In this document: positions 23,306 to 30,911 of the stretch, piece after piece | Position numbering within the stretch: the stretch's first letter is position 1 | Layout of the letters: each line of letters opens with the position of its first letter | Assembly: GCA_001805105.1 (NCBI GenBank) | Contig: MHEE01000004.1 | Coordinates: forward strand, 1-64,000 | DNA from: Nitrospirae bacterium GWF2_44_13 | Lineage (GTDB): Bacteria > Nitrospirota > Thermodesulfovibrionia > Thermodesulfovibrionales > UBA1546 | Direction of reading: 5' to 3' | Length of the DNA: 64,000 bases | Made by a program: the position numbers and the translations under genes | Notes under the pieces: generated by a model | The model's database searches: none | What the model saw: the letters and a program-made list of their open reading frames with translations, nothing else | What the model was told of the DNA's origin: nothing

Positions 23306-25761
23306 TAGAACTGACAATTAACGATAAGAAAATTTCCGTGGAAGAAGGCACAACAATACTTAAGGCAGCGCAGAAGAACGGCATTAAGATACCGAATCTC
23401 TGTTTTGACAAAAGGCTGAGGCCGTACGGCGGGTGCAGGCTCTGCATTGTTGAGGTGGAAGGGCAGCCGAGGCTCTTTGCCTCGTGTTCAACTCCGGCTG
23501 CGCCGGGCATGATTGTTAAGACCGATACGCCTAAGCTGAGAAAAGCCCGGCAGACAGTGCTGGAACTTCTTCTTATCCACCATCCGCTTGACTGCCCAAT
23601 ATGCGACAAGGCCGGTGAATGCGATCTTCAGGATCTTGCATACGAATGCGGCAAACCTGAAGGCCGGTTTATAAGACACAGAAAGGCATCTCCTGCTGAT
23701 GTCAGGGGCCCGCTTATTGAATTGACTGCAAACAGGTGCATCCTCTGCGGCAAGTGCGTGAGAATCTGCGCAGAGCATCAGGGACGCGGGGCTCTCGGGC
23801 TGATAGGCAGAGGATTTCCGACGGTTGTCCAGCCTGCATTCGGCGAAATACTTGAATGCGATTACTGCGGTCAGTGTATTGACGCCTGTCCGACAGGAGC
23901 GCTTTTGAGCAAGCCCTCAAAGTTTCAGGCGCGTGCATGGTTCCTTGAAGAGAGAGACACCATCTGTCCTTTCTGCGGCTGCGGCTGCACGCTTACGCTT
24001 GGAATCAGAGAAGGAAAGATACTGAGGTCGCGGGGCAAGGAAGACAATGGAAGGAGCGAAGGAAATCTATGCGGCAGGGGCAGGTTTGGATTTGATTACA
24101 TATACAGCGAAAACCGTTTGAAGACGCCTATGATAAAAAAAGACGGCGAGTTTGCATCTGTTTCATGGGATGAAGCGCTCACGCATATAAGCAATAACCT
24201 GAAAGCTATAATGACATCTCACGGGCCATCCTCTGTCGGAGCCATAGGGTCCCATAGATGTACAAATGAAGATAACTTTATGCTGCAAAAATTTATGAGG
24301 GAAGTTGTCGGTTCCGATAACATAGATTCCTCTGCTGCTTTTGGTTATGCCAAAGTGGAAAAGGCATGGGAGATGGCGTTCGGGCAGAAGGGACATAGCA
24401 TAGACCTCAAATCTCCTCTGAATAAAGAAGTGATATTTATCCTTGAATCGGATTTGAGCATAACCCACCCTATATTCGGGCTTAATATCTTACAGGCGAA
24501 GAGAGAAGGCGCAAGGCTTATTGTTGCTGACAGCAGGGAGACAAAACTTACAAAACACAGTTCACAGGTTCTAAGGATAAAAGCAGGAACAGGGATAGCT
24601 CTTCTGAACGGGATTATGAAGGTTATTATGGATAAAGGCCTTTTTGACAGAGGGAAAGCCTCAGCGTATCAGAGGTTCTCATCCCTTGAATCATCATTAA
24701 AAGATTACACGCTTGAGAGAGTGTCGGGCATTACAGGAATTCCCGAACAAGATATTTCATCTGTTGCAGAGATATTTGCAAAGGCAGAAAACAGGCTGTT
24801 ATCCCTTTCTATAGGTGTTTCTGAAAATAATAAGGGAATGGATACTGTTCTTGCTGCAGCAAATCTTATCAATTTGTTGGGTGATAGCCCGGCTTCGCTT
24901 CAGATACCGGCTGAATACGCAAATACTTTCGGGCTTTATCAGGCGGGAATAAAGCAGGATTCAGGCAAAAGCGTTTTAGAGATGCTATATGGAGACAGCC
25001 CTCTAAAGGCACTGTATATTATGGGGGAAGACCCGGTTGTGACATTCCCTGATAGTTCTGAGATTATCAGGAGACTAAAATCACTTGATTTTTTAATTGT
25101 GCAGGACATAGCGCTCACAGAGACAGCAAAATTAGCGCATGTTATACTGCCTGCTTCAAGCTGGGCGGAAAAAGAAGGGACCTTTACAAATGCAGAAGGC
25201 GTTGCCCAGAGGCTTCGCAAGGTAGCGGAAACAACAGTTCAATCGCTTTCGGACTGGCAGATCATCAGAAATCTTTCATTGGCAATGGGGAAAGATATCG
25301 GCATAAGGGATATTGAAAGGGATATGAAAGATATGAGCGCATTACATGCGTCGCCCCAGACTCGGGCTGCTCAGGGTTATGCATTCAATCCCGCCAGCTA
25401 TGCGCCCTCTGAAGAGCCTGACGCAGAGTATCCTCTGACTATGGTTGTCAGGGATGTACTGCAGCACTCAGGGAGCATGTCAACAAGGTCTAAGGCTCTG
25501 GACCTTGTGGTCTCCGGGGCTCTAATAGAGATAAACGAGAAAGATGCAAAAGAATATGGCATCTCAGATAACAGCCACGTTAAGGTAATGTCAAGGCGCG
25601 GAGACATATATCTTAAATCCAAGGTTTCTGACGAGGTTCCACATGGAACGGTTTATGTGCCGGCACATTTTCCGCACAACCGCATTAATGCTCTTACGCA
25701 CCCCTCATTTAATGGGGGAATGGCCATTGATACAGTTAACATTGAACCGGTAAAGGGGTAA
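23302..25761 (+). CDS. nuoG: NuoG, complex I large iron-sulfur subunit with molybdopterin-type fold
   Basis: 819 residues. [2Fe-2S] domain (Cys34, 45, 48, 62), His/Cys cluster site HHPLDCPICDKAGECDL, two [4Fe-4S] motifs (CILCGKCVRIC, CDYCGQCIDACP), a further CPFCGCGC cluster, then a bis-MGD-type fold. Where formate dehydrogenases have the catalytic Cys or selenocysteine after the NID motif, this protein has NIDSSAAFGYAK, so formate oxidation is not supported and a NuoG role fits. A C-terminal aspartate-decarboxylase-like domain (SRRGDIYLKSKV) is present. Confidence 0.9.
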   Translation: MIELTINDKKISVEEGTTILKAAQKNGIKIPNLCFDKRLRPYGGCRLCIVEVEGQPRLFASCSTPAAPGMIVKTDTPKLRKARQTVLELLLIHHPLDCPICDKAGECDLQDLAYECGKPEGRFIRHRKASPADVRGPLIELTANRCILCGKCVRICAEHQGRGALGLIGRGFPTVVQPAFGEILECDYCGQCIDACPTGALLSKPSKFQARAWFLEERDTICPFCGCGCTLTLGIREGKILRSRGKEDNGRSEGNLCGRGRFGFDYIYSENRLKTPMIKKDGEFASVSWDEALTHISNNLKAIMTSHGPSSVGAIGSHRCTNEDNFMLQKFMREVVGSDNIDSSAAFGYAKVEKAWEMAFGQKGHSIDLKSPLNKEVIFILESDLSITHPIFGLNILQAKREGARLIVADSRETKLTKHSSQVLRIKAGTGIALLNGIMKVIMDKGLFDRGKASAYQRFSSLESSLKDYTLERVSGITGIPEQDISSVAEIFAKAENRLLSLSIGVSENNKGMDTVLAAANLINLLGDSPASLQIPAEYANTFGLYQAGIKQDSGKSVLEMLYGDSPLKALYIMGEDPVVTFPDSSEIIRRLKSLDFLIVQDIALTETAKLAHVILPASSWAEKEGTFTNAEGVAQRLRKVAETTVQSLSDWQIIRNLSLAMGKDIGIRDIERDMKDMSALHASPQTRAAQGYAFNPASYAPSEEPDAEYPLTMVVRDVLQHSGSMSTRSKALDLVVSGALIEINEKDAKEYGISDNSHVKVMSRRGDIYLKSKVSDEVPHGTVYVPAHFPHNRINALTHPSFNGGMAIDTVNIEPVKG

Positions 25762-25762
25762 T

Positions 25763-26122
25763 ATGTCACTAACATTAGCTGAGATAAAGGTGATACTTAA
25801 TGCAAATGTCCTAACGTCTAAATTTGATGCAAATACTGTAATTGGAATGGCGTATAGCGCAGATCTGATGAGTGATGTGCTTTCATTTTCACAGACGGAT
25901 TCTCTTCTTATAACAGGTCTTGTTGACAAGACCGTTGTACGCACTGCCCATGTTGCAAATATTAAGGCAATTGTCTTTGCGAGAGGAAAGGTACCCAATA
26001 AAGATACCGTTGCCCTCGCAGATGAAAAGAATATCCCCTTGATGATTACAAATTTTTCCAAGTATGAGTCTTGCGGCAGGTTATATGAAAAAGGGCTTAG
26101 GAATTCATATGATGCAAAATAA
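25763..26122 (+). CDS. DRTGG-domain protein, first copy
   Basis: 119 residues resembling the DRTGG domain found in HPr-kinase-like and Pta-associated proteins: GMAYSADLMSDVLSF, LLITGLVDKTVVRTAHVANI, IVFARGKVPNKD. DRTGG proteins commonly accompany Hyd/Hnd hydrogenase operons; the function is not known. It starts 1 base after nuoG. A second, related copy follows at 26557. Confidence 0.8.
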   Translation: MSLTLAEIKVILNANVLTSKFDANTVIGMAYSADLMSDVLSFSQTDSLLITGLVDKTVVRTAHVANIKAIVFARGKVPNKDTVALADEKNIPLMITNFSKYESCGRLYEKGLRNSYDAK

Positions 26123-26579
26123 AGAAACGACTATGAAAGGAGTTTTTTTTTTAACAGGCAAGGACTTTGCCAATGCAGGCGCTGCCTCCTGTGAACTTAA
26201 GACCATACTTGAAAAGATGCAAATTGAACAAAGCGCCATAAGGAGAGCGGCGATAGCTGCTTTTGAGGCAGAAATGAACATAATAATATATACGCCCGCA
26301 GGCATGATGAAATATTCAATTACGCCGGATTATGTCAAGGTTGTATTCCAAGACATGGGCCACGGCATTGAGGATATTGAACTTGCCATGACTGAGGGCT
26401 ACTCAACAGCGCCTGATTATATCAGGGAAATGGGGTTTGGTTCAGGCATGGGTTTGCCGAATATTAAAAAGAATACAGATGAGATGAAAATTTCATCGGC
26501 GCCGGGTGCCGGCACAACACTTGAATTCATTATAAAGTTCAAGCAGGAAAGGGACAATGAAAATATCCGAGATTGTTGA
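26109..26579 (+). CDS. Anti-sigma-factor-like HATPase protein
   Basis: About 156 residues. A single GHKL ATPase domain as in RsbW/SpoIIAB-like kinases: FEAEMNIIIYT (N-box), VVFQDMGHGIEDIELA (G1) and GFGSGMGLPNIKKN (G2). No phospho-acceptor domain. The start at 26109 follows TTAGGA and overlaps the DRTGG gene by 14 bases; ATG 26133 is an alternative. It belongs to the hydrogenase-style accessory set; here a role in sensing nucleotide or redox state near NuoEFG is inferred. Confidence 0.8.
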   Translation: MMQNKETTMKGVFFLTGKDFANAGAASCELKTILEKMQIEQSAIRRAAIAAFEAEMNIIIYTPAGMMKYSITPDYVKVVFQDMGHGIEDIELAMTEGYSTAPDYIREMGFGSGMGLPNIKKNTDEMKISSAPGAGTTLEFIIKFKQERDNENIRDC

Positions 26580-26898
26580 AGGGCTTTCTTTAGAAGTTAA
26601 ATCTGCCAATGTAAATCTTGAGAAAGAAGTCACCGGCGGATATGTAAGCGACCTTCTCTCAGATGTTATAGCAAACTGCAAAGAGGGCAATATATGGATA
26701 ACACTTCAGACTCATCAGAATATTATAGCGGTTGCCACTCTCAGGGAATTGTCAGGCATTATCCTTGTTAACGGCAAAGCCCCTGATGCAGATACTATTA
26801 AAAAGGCAAATGAGGAAAGCATACCGTTAATGGCAAGCTCTTTGCCGGCATTTGAGATTGTCGGAAGGCTTTATAACCTTGGTATTAGATGCCGGTAG
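26557..26898 (+). CDS. DRTGG-domain protein, second copy
   Basis: 113 residues, same fold as the 25763 gene: GGYVSDLLSDVIANCKEGN, TLQTHQNIIAVATLRELSGI, ILVNGKAPDAD. Overlaps the upstream HATPase and the downstream PHP gene by about 10-23 bases, so translation is coupled throughout. Confidence 0.8.
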   Translation: MKISEIVEGLSLEVKSANVNLEKEVTGGYVSDLLSDVIANCKEGNIWITLQTHQNIIAVATLRELSGIILVNGKAPDADTIKKANEESIPLMASSLPAFEIVGRLYNLGIRCR

Positions 26899-27629
26899 AG
26901 TTCAGGGCAGATCTACATATACATACGTGCCTTTCGCCGTGTGCGGACATAGGGATGACGCCTTTGCGCATTATAGAAAAAGCAGCATCCTTAGGGTTGA
27001 ATATAATCGCTATCTCTGACCATAATTCTGCGGAGAATGCAGAGGTTGCAAGGAAACTGGGAATGGAAAAAGGCATTAATGCCATACCGGGAATGGAGGT
27101 AACCTCTTCCGAAGAGGTTCATGTCCTCGGTCTTTTCAGGCATATTGAAGATGCATTGAAAATGCAGAATATTGTTTATGAAAATCTTCAGCCCGGCGAG
27201 AACGATGAAAACGTGTTCGGTATGCAGGTTGTTGTAAATGAGGAAGAAGAGGTTCTTGGTTTCAATAGGCGCCTTTTAATAGGCGCAACAAGGCTCTCTG
27301 TTAATAACCTTGTGGAAGCGATACATTCTTTTAATGGCATTGCAATCGCAGCCCATATTGACAGGGAGGGTTTTGGAATTATAAGTCAGCTCGGCTTTAT
27401 TCCTTCTGATTTAAAACTGGACGCCCTTGAGATCTCTTCCCGTGTGCCGATAGAGGAGGCAGAAAGCAGATTTAAAGAATACAGCCATATTCCTTGGATT
27501 GTATCCTCTGATGCGCATAGCCTTAATGATATTGGAAAGGCCTACACTGGCTTTTTTATGGAAGATTCCACATTTGAAGAATTAAGGCTTGCATTTAAAG
27601 GAACGGGCGGAAGAAAAATTAGCTGTTGA
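26889..27629 (+). CDS. PHP-domain phosphoesterase
   Basis: 246 residues with a complete polymerase-and-histidinol-phosphatase metal site: DLHIHTCLSPC, ISDHNS, IPGMEVTSSEEVHVLG, AAHIDREGF, SSDAHS. Probably a Zn/Fe-dependent phosphoesterase. Homologues of this protein lie with DRTGG and HATPase genes in hydrogenase operons; the substrate is unknown. Confidence 0.85.
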   Translation: MPVEFRADLHIHTCLSPCADIGMTPLRIIEKAASLGLNIIAISDHNSAENAEVARKLGMEKGINAIPGMEVTSSEEVHVLGLFRHIEDALKMQNIVYENLQPGENDENVFGMQVVVNEEEEVLGFNRRLLIGATRLSVNNLVEAIHSFNGIAIAAHIDREGFGIISQLGFIPSDLKLDALEISSRVPIEEAESRFKEYSHIPWIVSSDAHSLNDIGKAYTGFFMEDSTFEELRLAFKGTGGRKISC

Positions 27630-27631
27630 AG

Positions 27632-28174
27632 ATGCAGGACCTTTCTCTTCATATGCTGGATATTATTGAAAACTCTATTAAGGCAGGAGCAAGGAGGGTT
27701 GAAATAATGATAAATGAGGATTTAGAAAAAGATATCCTTTCTATTGAGATAAAAGACAATGGCGAGGGAATAGACAGGGAAACGCTTGAAAAAGTCCTTG
27801 ATCCATTTTATACAACACGGACAACTCGCAGGGTGGGGCTTGGGCTGTCATTGCTTTCCCAGTCAGCTAAAGAAGCAGAAGGGGACATATTAATTAAATC
27901 CGAAAAAGGCATTGGAACAGCAGTCCATGCATATTTTAAACACAGCCATATTGACAGGAGGCCTTTGGGGAATATTGCAGATACAATATTTGTTTTGATA
28001 GCCGGCAATCCCGATATTGATTTTTACTATAAACATAAAAAGAATGATAAAGAGTATTCCATTGATACAAAAGAGATCAGGGCTGAACTCGGAGATGTTC
28101 CGTTGAATTCTGCCGAGGTTATAAAAATTATAAGGAAAGATATAGAAGAGGGGCTAAGGGAGATAAGGGGATAA
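27632..28174 (+). CDS. Stand-alone HATPase_c protein
   Basis: About 180 residues starting MQDLSLHMLDIIENSIKAG. A GHKL ATPase domain with ENSIKAGA (N-box), IKDNGEGIDRETL (G1), TRRVGLGLSLL (G2) and no His-containing domain; the last ~60 residues form an uncharacterised tail (GNPDIDFYYKHKKND). A TTG at 27626 overlapping the PHP stop could also start it. This is the last gene of the accessory cassette before nuoH. Confidence 0.8.
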   Translation: MQDLSLHMLDIIENSIKAGARRVEIMINEDLEKDILSIEIKDNGEGIDRETLEKVLDPFYTTRTTRRVGLGLSLLSQSAKEAEGDILIKSEKGIGTAVHAYFKHSHIDRRPLGNIADTIFVLIAGNPDIDFYYKHKKNDKEYSIDTKEIRAELGDVPLNSAEVIKIIRKDIEEGLREIRG

Positions 28175-28181
28175 TATTGTT

Positions 28182-28337
28182 ATGGATGGGCGCAGAGGAC
28201 AGGAAATATTTTTTTATTCACAGTACAATTTTGAAAAATTTTACAAAAAAGCGTGTTTAAAGACTGAAAATATAATATATAATACCGAGGTTGTTATAGA
28301 AAAGTCGGCGCGATTTGATTCCGAGGTGAGGGCATGA
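28182..28337 (+). CDS. 51-residue ORF translationally coupled to nuoH
   Basis: ATG at 28182 opens MDGRRGQEIFFYSQYNFEKF and the frame runs to a TGA that overlaps the nuoH start as ATGA. It fills the only sizeable gap (28175-28333) in this part of the operon. No recognised family, one Cys. There is no strong ribosome-binding site, so it could also be an untranslated spacer; coupling to nuoH is the main reason to list it. Confidence 0.35.
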   Translation: MDGRRGQEIFFYSQYNFEKFYKKACLKTENIIYNTEVVIEKSARFDSEVRA

Positions 28338-29380
28338 GCGATATTTTAAATATTTTAATCACAGAAGAGACCCTTAATATGCTGATGAAGATAGGAATAA
28401 TATTTTTGAAGATTGCCGTTGTCCTTGGTATAACACTTCTTCATGTGGCTTACGCAACTTACTGGGAGCGCAAAGTAATAGGCCACATGCAGGTAAGGCT
28501 TGGGCCGATTGAGGTAGGCTGGCATGGGTTTTTACAGCCGATTGCTGACGGAGTAAAACTTTTTTTCAAGGAAGACATTATACCTGCGAATGCAGACAAG
28601 CCGTTGTTCTATCTCGCGCCTGTCATATTCATGGTTTCAGCTCTCACGTCATTATCTGTGCTTCCGTTTTTCGATGGTTTTGTGATAGCTGATATAAATA
28701 TAGGATTGCTTTTTCTTTTTGCAATGTCTTCTCTCGGAGCCTATGGAATTATATTATCGGGGTGGGCGTCAAACTCCAAGTATTCATTCCTCGGCGGGCT
28801 GAGGTCAGCATCACAGGTAATCAGTTATGAGATTGCAATGGGCCTCAGCCTTGTGGGTGTTATGATGATGGCAGGTTCCCTTAACCTCTCTGATATTGTC
28901 AGGGCACAGCATCAATATCCCACAGGCATGTTTGCCATTCCTCAGTTCTTGGGTTTCTTTGTATTTATTGTGGCTGCATTTGCCGAGACAAACAGGCTTC
29001 CCTTTGACCTGCCGGAGGCTGAAAGCGAGCTTGTTGCGGGATATTTTACGGAATACAGCGGATTCAGGTTCGCGCTATTTTTCCTCGGCGAGTACACAGC
29101 GATGCTGATAATGTCTTCTATAGCGGCATTGTGCTTTTTAGGAGGATGGACAATCCCAAAGTTTATTACGGATGCAATGCCTCTTTTGATGAATGTGCCG
29201 GGCATTGTGTGGTTCCTGATAAAGGTTTATGCCTTTATGTTTTTTTATTACTGGGTCAGGGCAACTTTGCCGAGATACAGGTATGACCAGCTTATGGCGA
29301 TAGGATGGAAAATATTAATACCCTTAGCCCTGTTCAATATAGTGTTAACAGGAACGTTGAGGACTATGGGAGTTCTATGA
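28334..29380 (+). CDS. nuoH: NuoH, complex I membrane subunit
   Basis: 348 residues, about eight membrane helices. Conserved ERKVIGHMQVRLGP and LQPIADGVKLFFKE loops and the ETNRLPFDLPEAESELVAGY loop that lines the quinone chamber are present. GGTGAGG precedes the ATG. The stop overlaps nuoI as ATGA. Confidence 0.97.
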   Translation: MSDILNILITEETLNMLMKIGIIFLKIAVVLGITLLHVAYATYWERKVIGHMQVRLGPIEVGWHGFLQPIADGVKLFFKEDIIPANADKPLFYLAPVIFMVSALTSLSVLPFFDGFVIADINIGLLFLFAMSSLGAYGIILSGWASNSKYSFLGGLRSASQVISYEIAMGLSLVGVMMMAGSLNLSDIVRAQHQYPTGMFAIPQFLGFFVFIVAAFAETNRLPFDLPEAESELVAGYFTEYSGFRFALFFLGEYTAMLIMSSIAALCFLGGWTIPKFITDAMPLLMNVPGIVWFLIKVYAFMFFYYWVRATLPRYRYDQLMAIGWKILIPLALFNIVLTGTLRTMGVL

Positions 29381-29928
29381 CCGTAAGAGAATTTATAAAG
29401 ACGATATTTTTTGTGGAGATTCTGAAAGGCCTTGCATTGACCCTCAGAAGCATGTTCACGCCTGCTGTAACGCGGCGCTATCCAAAGGTTAAAAGGCCTG
29501 TGAAGCCCGGTTTCAGGGGGCTTCATGCCCTTGCCAAAGACAAAAATGGCAGGATGAAGTGTGTTGGCTGCGGCCTCTGCGGAGCTTACTGCCCGTCAAA
29601 GTGCATATATATCTACACATCAGATGGCGAAGACCATACAAAGGTTGTGGACAGGTATGAGATAGAAGTGCTCAGATGCATTTACTGCGGGTTTTGCGTT
29701 GAGGCATGTCCTTTCGGCGCAATCACATTGAGCGAGCATTACGAGTATTCGGATTATTCAAGAGAGCCTTTTTATATGACGAAAGAAAAACTTCTTTCAA
29801 ACTGGGACAAATATTTTGCGGGAGAAAAAGGGAAAAACTATTTCAAAAAATTCTGGCGGCCGCTTAGTGAGGATTTCAGGACACCAGAGGGGCAAGCAGT
29901 ATTCAATAAAATTAAAAATGCAAAATGA
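29377..29928 (+). CDS. nuoI: NuoI, complex I ferredoxin-like subunit
   Basis: 183 residues from the ATG at 29377 that overlaps the nuoH stop. Two [4Fe-4S] motifs for clusters N6a/N6b: CVGCGLCGAYCPSKC and CIYCGFCVEACPFGA. The last codons (KIKNAK) merge into an ATGCAAA heptamer array, so the C-terminal end may itself be repeat-derived. Confidence 0.95.
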   Translation: MTVREFIKTIFFVEILKGLALTLRSMFTPAVTRRYPKVKRPVKPGFRGLHALAKDKNGRMKCVGCGLCGAYCPSKCIYIYTSDGEDHTKVVDRYEIEVLRCIYCGFCVEACPFGAITLSEHYEYSDYSREPFYMTKEKLLSNWDKYFAGEKGKNYFKKFWRPLSEDFRTPEGQAVFNKIKNAK

Positions 29929-29938
29929 AAAATGCATA
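29911..29938. repeat. ATGCAAA heptamer array across the nuoI stop
   Basis: ATTAAAA ATGCAAA ATGAAAA ATGCATA in 7-base register. It covers the last five codons of nuoI and its stop codon, and stands 10 bases before a longer octamer array. Confidence 0.7.
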
Positions 29939-29947
29939 AACTTTTAC

Positions 29948-30035
29948 GGTGAATCGTTATCAGGTGAATCGGTGAATCGAGAAAATTTATTCACTAATTC
30001 TCTTATTTGCCTATTCACCTATTCACCCATTCACC
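29948..30035. repeat. Two-arm octamer array between nuoI and nuoJ
   Basis: GGTGAATC, GTTATCA, GGTGAATC, GGTGAATC, then a short loop, then TTATTCAC TAATTCTC TTATTTGC CTATTCAC CTATTCAC CCATTCAC. The second arm is the reverse complement of the first, in 8-base steps. It fills nearly all of the nuoI-nuoJ spacer and ends 15 bases before the nuoJ start. Confidence 0.88.
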
Positions 30036-30050
30036 TTTATTGGAGTTGCC

Positions 30051-30566
30051 ATGTTGCCTGAATTGTTTTTCGGATATTTTGCGGCTGTTATAATTCTTCT
30101 TTCTGTGATTGTAATAACCAGAAGGAACCCCGTGCACAGTGTTATGTGGATGCTTTTGCTTTTCTTCCATATTGCAGGGCTTTATCTCTTCCTGAACGCG
30201 GAGTTTATCGCGGCAATACAGGTAATAGTCTATGCAGGAGCGATACTTGTGCTGTTCCTTTTTGTTTTGCTTCTTCTGAATCTTAGGGAAGAACTTAAAG
30301 TAAAAAGATTTGTCGGCGCATGGCCCGCCGGACTTTTTATAACTACTGCTATTCTTGTGATTGTCTTGGGTGCAGTAAAGTCTTTTGTGCCGGGGCCTGC
30401 CGGAAAATATTCCATTGAATTTATAAAGCAGGAGACTCATACAAAGGCGCTTGGGAAACTCTTATATACCGATTACCTTTTTCCTTTTGAAATAGCTTCC
30501 CTTGTGCTGCTTGTTGCGATTATAGGCGCAATAGTACTCGCAAAGAGAAAGACGAGGAGTAAATAA
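30051..30566 (+). CDS. nuoJ: NuoJ, complex I membrane subunit
   Basis: 171 residues, five membrane helices. The family segment [20 protein letters not shown] (the pi-bulge helix region) is present as [21 protein letters not shown] precedes the ATG. Its stop shares a base with the nuoK start. Confidence 0.95.
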   Translation: MLPELFFGYFAAVIILLSVIVITRRNPVHSVMWMLLLFFHIAGLYLFLNAEFIAAIQVIVYAGAILVLFLFVLLLLNLREELKVKRFVGAWPAGLFITTAILVIVLGAVKSFVPGPAGKYSIEFIKQETHTKALGKLLYTDYLFPFEIASLVLLVAIIGAIVLAKRKTRSK

Positions 30567-30868
30567 TGGTTCCTTTGAACTGGTATCTGATGCTGAGCGC
30601 AGTGGTTTTTATGATAGGAGTTTTCGGGTTCCTTACAAGGAGGAATATCATAATAATGTTCATGTCAATAGAGCTTATGCTGAATGCAGTAAATATCAGC
30701 CTTGTGGCATTCAGCCATTACCTGCAGGACATGAGAGGGCAGATTCTTGTTATCTTTATAATCACTGTCGCAGCGGCAGAGGCCGCGATAGGGCTTGCGA
30801 TAATTATTGCGCTGTTCAGGAACAAGGACACAGTCCATGTTGATGAGATGAATGAGATGAAGGGATGA
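30566..30868 (+). CDS. nuoK: NuoK, complex I membrane subunit
   Basis: 100 residues, three membrane helices, with the conserved acidic residues of the proton path in [14 protein letters not shown] and [13 protein letters not shown]. Ends just before a short heptamer array. Confidence 0.96.
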   Translation: MVPLNWYLMLSAVVFMIGVFGFLTRRNIIIMFMSIELMLNAVNISLVAFSHYLQDMRGQILVIFIITVAAAEAAIGLAIIIALFRNKDTVHVDEMNEMKG

Positions 30869-30870
30869 AA

Positions 30871-30898
30871 GAGTTGAAAGTTAAAAGTGAGAAGCCAG
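30871..30898. repeat. AAGTTAA heptamer array between nuoK and nuoL
   Basis: GAGTTGA AAGTTAA AAGTGAG AAGCCAG in 7-base register, single arm, filling most of the 43-base nuoK-nuoL spacer. Confidence 0.65.
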
Positions 30899-30911
30899 AG
30901 AGGAAGAAGAT

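Noticed and set aside
23302-25761. Large molybdopterin-type protein as a formate dehydrogenase
   Set aside because: The Cys/Sec expected after the NID motif is Ser/Ala, and the position in the nuo operon indicates NuoG.
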